Assembly (NCBI GenBank): GCA_021234155.1
Contig: JAJEKV010000005.1
Location: 20,506,089-20,570,088 of the forward strand
Length of the DNA stretch: 64,000 nucleotides
Reading direction: 5' to 3'
Origin: Isoetes taiwanensis
Taxonomy: Eukaryota; Streptophyta; Lycopodiopsida; Isoetales; Isoetaceae
Part shown: positions 9,549 through 21,612 of the stretch, in pieces
How positions within the stretch are numbered: position 1 is the first letter of the stretch
How the letters are laid out: every line of letters starts with the position of its first letter
The notes under the pieces: generated by a model
The model's database searches: none
Told to the model about the DNA's origin: nothing
The model's input: the letters and a program-made list of their open reading frames with translations, nothing else
Translations under genes and position numbers: made by a program

Positions 9549-12500
9549 ATGGAGGAAGAATCGAAACTGGAGGTGGTGCTCGATATCGAGATGGCTTCAG
9601 ACTTGGATGATCCGTGGTGCCTGACTAGCCCGGCTATGCCTGCCCCTTTTGATGGCCATGGCAATGCTACGCCCCAAGCAAACCAAAGATGCTGTCAATG
9701 GCAAACCAAAGCTCGAAGAAACCTTAGGAAAATAAAACAGGTACGCGGGTTTCCTTTCTTTCTTCTTAAGATTTTATTTTTGATCCTCTTAGAGGATTGG
9801 CGGGATTGTAAGCTTTAAAGCATGAGCAGACATTGTTTTATGCGCAATTGGAGCCCTGCGTAAAAAGTCAGGAAGTTCACTAAATGAAAATTTTTGAAGA
9901 TTTGCTGTGAGTGCAGAGCTAAACTCTTAGTCGATCTCCTCTGCAACTTATGTTGCAATGTAGGGCCTGTGTGCTTTCTCATACATGCATTGAGGCAAAT
10001 AAATATCTGTGTGAGTTATGCAACCAGGATCACCCACTTTTGTATTGAGGAGAGGAGCAGTATAATAAATAAAAAGCTAGAAGGAGACTGAATGGAAGAG
10101 GCAATTTTGCCTCAATCACAAGTAATTTATCCTGCTTATCATGATTTTCCATGTCATGAATTCCCCTTCAAAAAACAGCAATTTTTCTTTGTAGTTGGGA
10201 TATAAGAAATCACGATAATTGGCTATCACGATGGCAATATGATGCTCAAGTAAACTGAACCTTTTTACAGGAAAGTATGAAAAGTAGCAAATTGTTTGAA
10301 GGCATATTGAAGAAAGCATGTCTTCATACGTGCCAATCTTTATAGCTGCATTGCCATATGGTAGAATCCTGGAAATTTTGATGATGTAAGAGAAAATGAC
10401 ATGTGTTTGGCCTTCTGCAAAGTGACCATTTGAACAATCCGATTTCTTTCTAATAATGTCAAATCAGGTGCGAAGAAAGAGATAAGCATTGCTTTCGTCT
10501 GCATGATAATTTTCTTTCCAGATTGCTGAATTTGTTATTATAGGCATATTAAGCTAGGTGTTTTGGGTCATAAAATTTCATCAGCTTCTGCACTCTTGAA
10601 AGCAATGGATTTCCCTGATTCATGAAATGCTGGGCAGAAAAAGAACAGTTCCATCACCTCTCTAAGTTGCATAATTAATAGATCCTTCGCTCTTGCACAG
10701 TGCCTTCTGCTGAGCTAATGTCAATTCAAGCGATATAAAAACTGCCCGTATACAATCTTTGGGAAAAGATGGATTGCTAAATACCATTGTCCTGTGCATG
10801 GGCTACTTCAAAAAGTAATCCTTGGCGTGGTAGTCCATTTATCCGCCACATACATGCGCTAATCATGTCAATAATTATACTTACCTACTCAGCTGGACAA
10901 GCCCATTTTGTTGAAAGCTTACAGCTCTCAGAGAGCTTGCCCACCTTGGAAACTTTGAACAAGGGGAGCCGCTGTTTCAGCAAACGTCTGCAGTCTATAA
11001 ATTTAGGAAGCTGCTTGGAAAATGGCCTCAGGGAATAGAGCAGGATGAGAGTGCATTCATGTGCCAGCAGAGGCCCTTTTCCTTCTGTGACGAAGTTTTC
11101 TAGTTCACCAATGTAGAGCCTGAATAAGGTCACCATGACCGTGTTTCAGGAACGTCTCTGTGAGATTAGTCAAAAACTTTGTCTTAAGTTGCCTTTGCTT
11201 TGAATGTGCCAGAACATGTGTACGAGGTAAAACCATGCCAAGTACAATGTGATTGCTTATTCTTTCTAATTTTTACTGAGCTCATACTCGTGCAGATATC
11301 GATCAATGATAAAGCGAATAAACCTACACAATATGGTGAGTATTATGGCCTTAATCTAGATTCTACTTATCGCTATTGGATTCACTTTATACCATGCGTG
11401 CATGATGTTATTTATGAATTCGTATAAGCCGTTTCTCTGTATGCCACCATCAGATACTAATATAATCTTTCTTAGCAATATACGACCTGCATAACATCCT
11501 ACAAGCATAAACGCATAATATCCTACAACGTAATTTGTGGTCTGGCGAGTAAATTACAGCTTGCTAATGTTTATGAAGTTTTGCTCTGTGTAGCTTTATT
11601 GAATGATATTCTCGAGAAGAGTCCAACGGGATCTGCGGGCCCACCTAAGCCAGAGGTGTGTTTTTCTGGCAATAGTAACGTACATGTAAAAAATGACATC
11701 TAAAATTGCTGTGTCCTTATAATCGTTCAACTCTGTCTCAGGGCAGGCCAAAGTCCGGTCCTGCATGTAAGAGGAAAGCAAAACGGAAACACAAACTTAC
11801 ATCTGCGAATTTGCCGCGTAAGAAAAAAAGGTAAAGCTGAACTTTGCAAGGACAAGTAGATAGGTATTAGCTTTTCTTTATCAATTTTTCATCGCCCAGA
11901 TGATCTAATGCCATTAGCCTGATTGAACGTCATTTGAACCTAAGGGGCCACTAATACAAAGCCAATTTCTTGTTTACGGTGGCAATCAGTTTGCCTGATT
12001 GCACGTGTGGGAATGAGGGGTTCCAAGGACACCATCTGAGGGAAACCTTGATGTGAATTTTTAAAGAGAGGAGTCCAATCTAGCACATCTAAGTCCAGAA
12101 ACGAATTCTAAACCAGGCTGCAAGGCAAATTGATATGCAGATTTTTTTCATGAAGCTATTTGGTTATGAAATTGGTAAGGTAAAGTAGCAAATTTTTATT
12201 ATTGCTAGAATTTATTGGAGGAACTTGCAGATACTTCTTGTGGGTGAGTTCCTTGTTGACGAGAATTTTAGGTGATCTTATGAGGCAAGGTAGCCCAATT
12301 TACAGATCATTTAATGCCTTGTGGCATATGTATCCAATATTGGCATATCATTCGTTTCTTTATTGTGTCTTGGTTCTTTTTTATGGTTAAGGAGCTTTTA
12401 CCTATTTGCAGGAAAAAGACTGGCATAGACATAGATGAGTTGCGGGAATACTTTGGGTATACAGTGGTATGAAAAGGTTCAACCTTATGGTTGTTCTTGT

Positions 12501-15379
12501 TTCCATATTCAATAGCATCTTTATTTATATGATGATTACGCTTCTGAACCAGGATGCATCTGGAGGGGATGGAGTAAAGAATTCAGATCCTTGTGCCATT
12601 CATGATGTTGTATCCCACTCAATGGTAAGGGATTGTGTCTAACTTTATAATCATGAGGATCATAAGTCCGTCTTCCATGAGCTAGTGCATCACTTTCTCT
12701 TGTGGGCAACTATTTTCCCATGTCACATCCTCGATGATTCTTGCGGCTTACACCAAGTCTGGCTTATGGACAGGTGGGGAATAAACTTGTCCACCTCCAG
12801 CTGGAGTGGATGTGATTTGCTCACCTTACCTTATAGACTTGGATCCCTGCAATAAATAATTGCTTTCCATAATGCTTATGGTGTGCATTTAAATGTCTCA
12901 TGTAGACAGTAAAGCACTGTGACAGAATAACAGGAGTTGAAATTAGGAACATCTCTCTCAACGTTGATCTCCATGACAAAAAGGGTTTGTTCTTTTTGTG
13001 AATAACGTCTGCAGCATGTTTGGGAAGGCTGAAGTTGTCCATTATAGATCATAGTGTGCATGCTCACCTTATCTAGGATCTCTGGTTTTGTTCTTTTTGT
13101 GAATAACATCTGCAGCATGTTTGGGAAGGCTGAAGTTGTTTATTATAGATCATAGTGTGCATGCTCACCTTATCTAGAATCTCTGGTTAACGGTATAAAG
13201 TAAAAGGAGAAGAATAATAAAGCATTCTCTATTATTTAAATTTCTTTAATTTGGTTTTTTCAGTTTGCGATCAATTTTCTCCTCTCCCCAAAAGTGAGTA
13301 GTATTGTGGACGTTAAAAAATCTATTCTGTTCTATTCCATTCTATTCATTCAAGCTCTATACAGATAGAATGAAGTTGATTCTCTTCATGAACCATGAAC
13401 TAATGTGCATGTTCCATGCATGGCTCTTACATTGTAACCTGAGGTAGAAATCCAGTAGTAAGCTCACCTGTCATCGGTATAAGGCTATTTATAATGCACA
13501 AGGTGGTTTAATTGGAAGTGAGAGTCATCGCTAGGTGAAGCCATGTTTCTTAGTCAAGAAACCATTATCAACCAATTATTGAAGAGCTAATGATTACGTA
13601 TTCTGTCAGGGTGATGATGCGGTGTGTGTTTCTGATGACGAGGAGACGGGAGATATCACCACATTGCAAACAGACAGCTTAGTGGATTCAAAACACAATT
13701 CTGCTATCGAGAAGTAAGTATTGTTCTGATTGGTTTTGTATTAATTCTAGTTTTATCGTTTCTCTTACAAATTTAGGTGTTCAGTTTGGATGTGCGCACG
13801 GTTGCATTTCCAACAAGGTATATGGTTGGCATAGCAGTTATTTTGCAGTACATTTTTTTACACAGTGGATTGTACTGTTATGTTAGGGATGACCCAGATG
13901 CAGTTGAAGTACATGTCTCTGACCTCAATTACTTACAAGATTTAGTTTACCTAAATGATACTGTGATTGATTTTCATATCAAGTACGGTATGCATTTACC
14001 ATGTAGTTTGCTGTTTCTATGTAAGTAGAACTGCTAACAGTAGGCATTAATTTTTGCTGTATTGGCATTTGTATTTGTTGTAGGTATATTCAAGTTTCAA
14101 ACATTGAGCCTGAAAGGAAGCAGATGTTCCATTTTTATAATAGTTTCTTTTTCAAACAACTCGTAGAATTCGTCTGTGCTCCGGTATAGAAAAAACCTGT
14201 TTACTTCCATATTATTTGGGTTGGTGTATTAACTACTTGTGCAGAGCTCTTTGGTGCACGAGAACAAGATTGTGAAACTGCGGAAATGGACTAAAGGCAT
14301 CGACATATTTCAAAAGTCTTATCTTATTCTACCTGTACATCATGGGTAATTTGACTTCATTCAGCTCCACTTACCTATGTTCAACAAAGTGCAGGCTTTA
14401 TCTTCTCAGAAGTATATGGGACTTATGATTGCATATACAGGTTTCATTGGAGCCTCGCAATTATTTGTTTTACGGAAGTATCCATTGAACATGAAAGCGT
14501 CCCAACATGCTATATCTTACATCTCGATTCCATGCAGAATGGGCACAAAACCAATTATATATGCGAGGTTATTCGTCGGTGAGTATGGATTCGCATTTTT
14601 TAAGATACACATGCGTACTTTTGGGTTATATACTCCGAGGCGCCATGTTATACTGGTTCATCTTTGTTTTTCTTAAATACCATAACTTGTATTATGTCTG
14701 CTTGCCATACTTTTTGATGATTTTTGAAGGTAAGATAGTAGCGGTTCCTCGTGTTAGGAACTTTTTAACTGTTGTGACAAGTCAGTGGGGGACTCTATCC
14801 TATACATCCTTTTAGTTGGGGCTGAATCTTATATAACAATAGTTTTTGCTGCTTACTAAAATTGTCGCTCTTGAATGCTCTACTAAGAAATGCCACTTGT
14901 AGATATTTGATTGCAGAGTGGGCCTCCCGTAAGCAAGCCGGTGATGTCTTCCATAAGATTGCCACTGACAATGTGAATGCTCTAGGAGAAAAGGAAAAGA
15001 ACACTCCAACAGTATCAACAAAACGAATAATGGTATACATGTTCTACCATTTATCAATTAACATGGTTGAGATGAACATAATTGAGATGCAATGCATGAT
15101 AATGTGTGTAGGTTCCTCGTCAAGAAAACGAGTTTGATTGTGGTTTATTCTTGCTTCATTTTATTGAACTGTTTGTGAAAGAAGCTCCCTCCAGACTGAA
15201 TCCAGACAGCATGAAACACATGGTATTGATTATAGTGTTTGTCAAATATTTGGAAGGAAGCTTATTTATGTTGTTGATTGCAGTTTGGAAAGCAATGGTT
15301 CAAGCCACTTGAAGCTTCAAGCTTAAGGATCTTGATTAGACAACATATTGAGAGATTGTTACAAGGAAATGAACGGTGA
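9549..15379 (+). CDS. ULP1-like: Ulp1-family SUMO protease (OTS/ULP1C-D-like), 12 exons
   Basis: Exons: 9549-9740, 11742-11830, 12412-12466, 12553-12624, 13610-13713, 13887-13982, 14084-14183, 14245-14345, 14441-14578, 14903-15032, 15112-15222, 15284-15379. Every intron is GT-AG, the phases match throughout, and the sum is 1284 nt (427 aa). The N-terminus is short, with a basic segment (PACKRKAKRKHKL, exon 2) that may be a nuclear signal. The C48 protease domain begins at YLNDTVIDFHI (exon 6); then KWTKGIDIFQKSYLILPVH, FHWSLAII (His272), ILHLDSM (Asp299), RQENEFDCGLF (Gln363, Cys369) and a C-terminal KQWFKPLEASSLRI that matches the OTS1/OTS2 (ULP1d/c) group. It would process SUMO precursors or remove SUMO from nuclear targets. 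Catalytic residues are all present. The N-terminus is shorter than in Arabidopsis OTS proteins; further exons could hide in the 2-kb first intron, so exon 1 and the start are less sure than exons 6-12. Confidence 0.88.
12986..13187. repeat. 101-bp tandem duplication in intron 4 of the SUMO protease gene
   Basis: Copies 12986-13086 and 13087-13187 are almost identical (few substitutions, for example AACGTC versus AACATC). They lie within the intron between exons 4 and 5 and do not affect coding. A recent local duplication. Confidence 0.85.
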
Positions 15380-17000
15380 ACACCCACAAATTCCAATAAT
15401 GATGTGAAGCAATCTCATGTCCAAGGACAGTGTACATTGTTACAATCGTGTATATTGGTTGGTTGGTTTTTTTGCATCCTCCAACTTCTGCTGTAAGATA
15501 GCCTCCAAAAGATTTATCCAATGGAAACTTCAGGTTTCTCAAGGTTTTGAGTATTCCCCTATTGAAACAAGTTTGTGGGCACATAGAAGGGGGTGTTCCT
15601 ACACTTAAAACATGGTTGCATCTTCGCAAGAATGTTGGATCATCATGTAGGAATAGCAAAATAAATGGATTGTATCTGAGTATATTGGTAATGACAAGAG
15701 TTACTTAGCGCACTGCCTCTACATTCAGGTTATTTTATATGGGGTTAAATTTTGTATGAACCTGGATGTTAACCTGGAGTGTTGTAATTTTATTGTCGTT
15801 TATTCGCACCACCATGCCAATGGTTGATAAATTGGAGAATCAGAATACTTTTCCGTTTTATTGTTGCAGCTAGTGGACAAGCATGCCGTCCTCCGATATG
15901 GCATATTTTGGTCTTGGTCTTCAAGAGCAGCATGCAAGGCATCGGCAACGATAGCTTGTTCGTGTTCACGTGTGAATACATTGTTCAAGAATACCATGAA
16001 TGATAAGAAAGAGCAGGAAATGCCAGTGAAAGGTACTATGTCCAAGCTGCTACATCTGGTAAACTTTAGCTAATACTTTATGTAAATGATGACTAGCCAG
16101 CTCCCGTGCTAGACCAAGAACAGGCGACTTGTTTGGCTTGAACGGGATGGTGCAGTGATGGAGAAGCAGCAACAACAAACGGATGCAACAGTTTACCTTA
16201 GAATGGCATAGCCACTTCCTACCTTAGAGTGGACGTCGGATGCCATCATCTCATTCGAGATAGCCAAGAATCTTGCTTGGCGAAAGTATTGTAATCATCA
16301 AGTTTTGAACACTAAATTCACATACACAAGATGCATGTGCAACTTATGTTGCGTATTTCCATATCTTTGTTCCTTTCTAGTGCATAGTCAAGAAAAGAAA
16401 ACCAACTAACCAACTAACCTTTGTGAATGAGCCATTAGAGTTATGGGGGATTCACATGCACAAATGGGGATGGGCTAGCTCAAAAATTGCTGATCCTGTG
16501 CTGAAATTACAATTCTCAACCCCATTGAGAGGCCTGCGTTGCTGAGGCAGCCTGCCTGCTATGTCCCATTTCTTACTTAGTCAATTTTCAGCTTTGAAGC
16601 AAAAATTGCCCATGTGAGTCGCCCATTAGACCCTCCCTTTACTTCCAAATCGGGGTTTTTTTTGTCTCAAATAGTCTCTCGTATCCCTGACTGCCCTAAA
16701 TATCAAATAGACACGGAAAATGCAAATATTAAATAGAGGCACAAAAATATGTGTTTACTTCCCACAAAGATAAGCAGACTTTATTCTATATGGGATAGGC
16801 AAACTTCTATTCTATCCATGGCAACATTTGATTGGGATAGGCAAACTTCTAATTTATATAGATAGATAGTTGTTTTAACGTTACGCCACTAGGCAGAGCG
16901 TCTAATAGGGATCGACAAACTTCTATTTTATATAGATAGAACGCCATTAGGCAGAGCATCTAACTGAACATGTAACCACACATCACACTACATTGCTCGA
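15380..17000. other. 3' flank of the SUMO protease; no further gene seen
   Basis: The first part is likely 3' UTR. Small open frames at 15417-15608 and 15861-16073 have no recognisable similarity. At 16870-16960 a short phrase containing TAGGCAGAGC(A/G)TCTAA occurs twice, and TTCTATTTTATATAGATAGA-like strings recur, so the right part is mildly repetitive. Confidence 0.35.
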
Positions 17001-17009
17001 TCAGGCCCT

Positions 17010-17345
17010 GCTCCCAACCACTATTGCATCTGTGGGATTGTAACTGAACATGTGACCACACATCATACTACATTGCTAAGTTTTTGCCCTCCTGCCCCAA
17101 CCACTATTGCATATCTCCCCCCCCAAAAGCCCCAACCACTAATGCATCGTGGGCCCTTTTTCCCACCTTTCAAAATAAAAGGGCCCCAACCACTATTGCA
17201 TATCATATGTAGAAGTTATAAAATGGGCCTTTTATTGACATATCCCAACCACTAATGCATCTTTGGGCCACCTCCCAACCCCTATTGCATCTGCGGGCCC
17301 TGCTCCCAACCATTAATGCATCTGTGGGATTTAATGTCTAATAGT
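17010..17345. repeat. Degenerate repeats of a CCCAACCACTATTGCAT unit (SINE body?)
   Basis: About seven imperfect copies of CCCAACCACTA(A/T)TGCAT, often followed by CTGTGGG or TGGGCCC, at irregular spacing. They sit directly next to the tRNA-like head at 17346-17420, so on the minus strand they would form the body and tail region of that SINE, multiplied by local duplication. Confidence 0.55.
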
Positions 17346-17420
17346 TCAGAGTGCGATTCTTGGCAATCTCGAACTTGAGACCTGTAGTTGCTCGAACTAG
17401 TGTGTTACCGCTAGACCAAA
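17346..17420 (-). mobile_element. tRNA-derived SINE head
   Basis: Read on the minus strand this begins TTTGGTCTAGCGGTAACAC and continues to CAGGTCTCAAGTTCGAGATT. It matches the pol III A box (17402-17413, TAGCGGTAACAC) and B box (17365-17375, AGTTCGAGATT) layout of plant tRNA-derived SINEs. The spacing of the boxes fits. It does not fold into a full tRNA cloverleaf, so a functional tRNA gene is unlikely. Confidence 0.6.
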
Positions 17421-18046
17421 GACCCAAACTAGTGGGATGGGCAGACTTATGTTTCTACTCCATGTGGATGTAAAAATCTATTTTGTATACACAAACCTCA
17501 AACTATGATCAAACTCCATAGATATTATGGGGACCAAAAATCAGAATAAGAACGAGAACATGTGTAAACATAATAGCCAAGAAATAAGCTGCATCTGCAC
17601 TTTGGCAAAGAAAGATATCCAGCATGGCCGTGGCCCCTGCAAAGATTTCCATTCAAATGTAGGGGACGAAGAAGGGTATTTTTCCAACCTCTGGTCAAAC
17701 ATAAAAAAATCAGAGAGAAAAAGGAGCTTTTGCAACTCTAAGTAGATATGAAGCGCAGAAAAGACGAGATTGGAACAATATCTTAAATTTACTGGACCTT
17801 CGTTAGCTCTATGGTACAATCCTCTGCTCTCTGGAGTTTGCTGTGATGTGAACGTTAAAATCATATCTATCTATCTTCTTAGTGGCTCATGAGACGTATG
17901 ATTATTTATGATTGGAAAGTGGCAAAGACGTGCAAGGCTAAAAAAAATACCATCTAGGATTTAACTTAACAGATGGAGTCCACAACTATAACAAATACGA
18001 ACACCCTCCCACGTCCTAAGATTGTAATTTTAAAATAGCATCATCC
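17421..18046. other. Upstream region of the membrane-protein gene
   Basis: No gene supported. The open frames on both strands around 17527-17864 have no recognised similarity. It probably includes the promoter and 5' UTR of the gene at 18047. Confidence 0.35.
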
Positions 18047-19457
18047 ATGAGTTATGTTCCCAATATTCATCTCATTTGGAGCACCATGTTCTTCAAGAAA
18101 AATTTCAACGATTGTTTGGACAACTTAGAGAGATGCATATTGGTGGTTCTTATTGTGGCCGCTTTTCTATTTAGTTCTAGTGTTGTGCACCTTGGCATTA
18201 AGCCAATTTCTTTTTCAGCAGCTTCCACAAAAGCTTCAAAATCTACCATACAGGTAGCAAAGAGCATATAATATGTTTTTGTCTAAAAATCCTATATGTT
18301 TTTGTTTGAAAATCATATCAGATTCTTGGTTTGATGTGTTGCAGCCAAGAGTGGCAATTTGTTTGACGGGAGGTGCTAGAGAATTCGAGTTAACAGGTCC
18401 CTCAATCGGCAAAAGAGTGCTAGATGTTTACGAAAGGGCGGATATTTTCTTAAATGCTCCGCTTGACAGAGATTCATACAAATTGCTGTTGCTAAATGGA
18501 AAGAGAAGATTTGCAATTGCTAGGATTTCCAGGCAGAGGCCAATCAAGGAGACCCGCATGTACAGAGATCTCCTGTCACCGGGAGGATCTGCAAACGGAA
18601 TCCAAGTAAGATCCACATCCAATCAAAGACACAATTGATTTATTTGTGCTGAAATTCTGGTGGGTTTTGATCAGGGATTACTGCAGTATTTTAATCTGGT
18701 GGAGGGGTGTTGGAACATGATCACGTTTTACGAAAGGCACAACAGGATCAAGTACGACTGGATCATCAGAGCAAGGCTAGATTCATACTGGAGCGCCCCG
18801 ATCGATCCGATCGAGAGTTTCCCAAAGGGGGCGTACACAATCCCAATCGGATCGAATTATTTCGGGCTGAACGATCGATTTGGGGTAGGAGATCGAGAAA
18901 CAAGCAGGGTGGCGCTGCAGCGATTCAGTATCCTGCCCAAGATCTACAACAGAACAAATCTGAGATTTATAAACTCAGAGACAGCGTACAAGGCCCAGTT
19001 CGATTTGAATCATGGGGTGAGAATCGAAAGCCGGATGATCCCGTGTTGCGTGGTGTCGCACAAGTGCTTCAATTGGCCTCTGAATGCGTTCGATCTGCCG
19101 GTGGCTTCCATGGGCAGCAAAGGGCCTCTTAATGGGGCTTACTGCAGGCCATGCGACGCTGCAGCACAAGGATCTAACGCCAGGGCCATGCATGATCGAT
19201 TGAACGTCGACTGGGCTTGGATCGGGCCTCCTGCTGCCATGGATCTGCAGCTCTGTAACTCTTCCTCGGATTGGCCCCGCAATTGGACGCAGATTTTTGA
19301 TGCCGCTGCAGGCCCTTTCGCTGCCCGGAAACGCAGATTCATGCAGTCGGTTTCTTTGGAAGATTGCGTTTCTCGTATGGAGAATTTTAGAAAAAAGTGG
19401 CAATTTTGGGACGCTCCTTCTCCTCTTCATGTTTGCATGGAACATTTTTATTCTTGA
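18047..19457 (+). CDS. Type II membrane protein, glycosyltransferase-like (DUF7796-like), 3 exons
   Basis: Exons 18047-18253, 18345-18605 and 18675-19457 join in phase 0 with GT-AG introns of 91 and 69 bp, giving 416 aa. Residues 1-29 are cytosolic; about 30-47 (CILVVLIVAAFLFSSSVV) form a signal anchor, so the rest faces the Golgi or ER lumen. Exon 2 starts with PRVAICLTGGAREFELTG, a beta strand and loop like the start of a nucleotide-sugar-binding fold. Exon 3 has KYDWIIRARLDSYW, then IPIGSNYFGLNDRFGVGDR, and a Cys-rich end (CCVVSHKCFNW, YCRPCD, LEDCV, HVCMEHFYS). These motifs match plant proteins I associate with DUF7796, whose activity is not known to me. Exon 3 is GC-richer than its surroundings. 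No stop or frameshift. Transfer of a sugar is inference; no classical DxD motif stands out. Confidence 0.82.
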
Positions 19458-20395
19458 CCTTAGCATTTTTCTTCATTTTTTACATCCTATTTTTATTTGG
19501 ATGTATTCTAGCATAATAGGTGCAGAATAATTTGTCACTCTTTGATCCTGCAGCTAGTTATAATCTTGAAATCCCCTTGCTTATTCAGATACCTTCATCA
19601 GGTTACTAGGAAGAAACTACTCTATTATTATGTACAGACTTGGAACAACATCTAAAAAATGGCGTTCTTCATGAAAAATCCGGTACCAAATCTTGGAGAG
19701 AGCTCCACTTGTGTTCTCACCCTATAGCTATAGGCCATTCATCCAAATATGGGCCATGAGATTTAGATTGACTTGATAATTGATTTCTATGATAAGTTAA
19801 GAAAGGAAGTCATTGTAATCATCATTAACATATAACAAAACTAATTTTTCCAAAGGATCGACTTCACGCTTCATATTCATGAACTTCATGCCTTTTGTAA
19901 TTGTCCCACACATTGTCATAATGTAAATTGCAAGTCTTTCAACAAATGGAATGGACAATGCTCTACCTCCCACTCCGCGAATTCCCTGAATTCCCCACAA
20001 CCAACTGGGATTAGCCTCCCAGAAAGCTAATGAGGAAGCCTTGCTTCCTCTTGATTCTACACCACGGAATCAAATGGATTGGAATTATGTAGAGGATAAT
20101 TTTTGCAAGCACAGGGGCCCCGAATTGTTCCCTCCAATCTAATACATACCCAATGTATCCAAAAGGATGGATTCTAATTAGAACTATAGCAAGGGTTTGG
20201 AAAACCGTTCTTCCTCAATTACAAAATTGGGTGTTCTATCAAAGCGTAACAATCTGCAATTTATATTGCCTCTACCTATTCTGCATGCATCCAAATGCAA
20301 AACCTATCCTTTACATGTAGATTCCATGCCTTCACATGCTCTTTACATACATGGATCGGATCTGTAACTCCGTCCATTATGATCAGACCCAAAAG
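19458..20395. other. 3' flank of the membrane-protein gene; no gene seen
   Basis: Likely 3' UTR at first, then AT-rich sequence. A 67-codon minus-strand frame at 19797-20000 has no recognised similarity. Confidence 0.35.
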
Positions 20396-20806
20396 TTAGT
20401 TTCTCTTTGGTTTTTTCTCATTGTGTTGAATTCGTTTTAGAACTTTAAAGGGTCCGGCATAACGCGGGGCAAACTCCAAGTATGACAAATAATCTTTCCA
20501 CTTACAATGTTTCTCATGAACAAACCTCAGCGTATCCTCAACGATCATGTTGATCCTCTCAATTTGATCACCAGTCTGCAGATGACTACCACTACTCATA
20601 CGCAACCAAACCTTTAATCCCTTCATAAGATCTCTCCAAAATTGACCTATGAACTTACTATCCCTATCACTTACAATGGATAAAAGAAATCCAAAAGTAA
20701 AAAGTATATATTGCATATAAGCTGCAACTATGTGAAATCCAGTAGCATTACCCTTTAGAGGTATGAACTTGGGACACCGACATCCTCCTTTTTTTTCCTT
20801 TTTCAT
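20396..20806 (-). pseudogene. Ty3/gypsy integrase fragment with internal deletion
   Basis: The frame contains SIVSDRDSKFIGQFWRDL (second catalytic Asp region of the integrase core) and SGSHLQTGDQIERIN, where the gypsy norm is PQTDGQTERVN. It then jumps from KDYLSYLEFA straight to PRYAGPFKVLKRI, which belongs to the C-terminal domain. About 80-100 residues are missing between. No LTRs found; a relic. Confidence 0.8.
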
Positions 20807-20897
20807 TTATTGCCACATCATCACAAACGATTATCCAATAACATTTGAACTTCAATCATTAAAACTCCAACATTTCTAGATATTACCTGAATGCTGG

Positions 20898-21230
20898 ATG
20901 CCAATGTCTTTCCTAAATTGTACATGTTTACTTTCATTCAATGCCTTTGTTAAAATATCTGCTTGTTGTTTACCTGTGGATATATATTGCAAGTCAATTT
21001 CACCTCTGGCAACTTTCTCTGATGTAATGATAATGAAGATCAATATGCTTCATCCTCGAATGCAAGACAGGTTTTTTGGCAATGGCAATAAAACTCCTAT
21101 TATCACAATATAATTTCGTTGGGCATGATTGTTTTTCTCCTAACTCACTTAATAATCGCCTCAACCAAATGATTTCTCTGCTTTTGCGGGGGATCGCGGA
21201 TGCATATTCTGGACTCGTGCTGAACATCGC
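20898..21230 (-). pseudogene. Copia RNase H fragment
   Basis: The minus frame reads IWLRRLLSELGEKQSCP, then KLYCDNRSFIAIAKKPVLH, then HIDLHYHYIRE. These are the standard RNase H landmarks of copia (LYCDN, KHIDI-HFIRE). Upstream SAEAEY is degraded to SPEYASA. Frames break before the QLADILTK end. Confidence 0.8.
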
Positions 21231-21294
21231 CGCCGCGATTACGTTTTCTTGCTACACCATGAGATAACTATCCCGTTGAGCTTACATAGATACC

Positions 21295-21612
21295 CTATTG
21301 TGGGATTTGCATTAGTCTCGTCTCCAGCCCAATGCGCATGATATGGCGGTTAATTACTTCAACCACCTCAGGATTTTTGTCATGATTTCTAGTATAACAG
21401 ATTCCAAGCTGCAATGTACCTTTCAGATATCTAAGAACACGTTTAGCTGCAATCCAATGTTCCCAGCCTGGATTATTCAAATATCTACTCAATAAATTGA
21501 CTGCAAATGCAATATCTAGTCTAGTGGCATTTGCCACATATAGCAAACTCCCGATAAGTTCCCTGTATGGTATTCTTTGCATTTTTCTGTTATCTTCTAC
21601 AGTCACATGAGA
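21295..21612 (-). pseudogene. Copia RT C-terminal / connection fragment
   Basis: IPYRELIGSLLYVANATRLD, then AVNLLSRYLNNPGWEHWIAA and KRVLRYLKGTLQLGI are the connection region between RT and RNase H in copia. The foldback element adjoins it at 21613. Immediately beyond that element the same protein resumes (ending GDM before it and continuing SHVTVED after it). Confidence 0.8.

Noticed and set aside
14903-14920. Alternative acceptor TTGCAG at 14916 for exon 10 of the SUMO protease
   Set aside because: It gives a stop within a few codons; the acceptor at 14902 keeps the frame and supplies the conserved YLIAEW helix.
17346-17420. A functional tRNA gene
   Set aside because: A and B boxes are present but the arms do not pair as a cloverleaf; a SINE head fits better.
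18975-19466. 163-codon minus-strand frame
   Set aside because: Shadow of exon 3 of the membrane-protein gene, open because of its GC-rich codon use.
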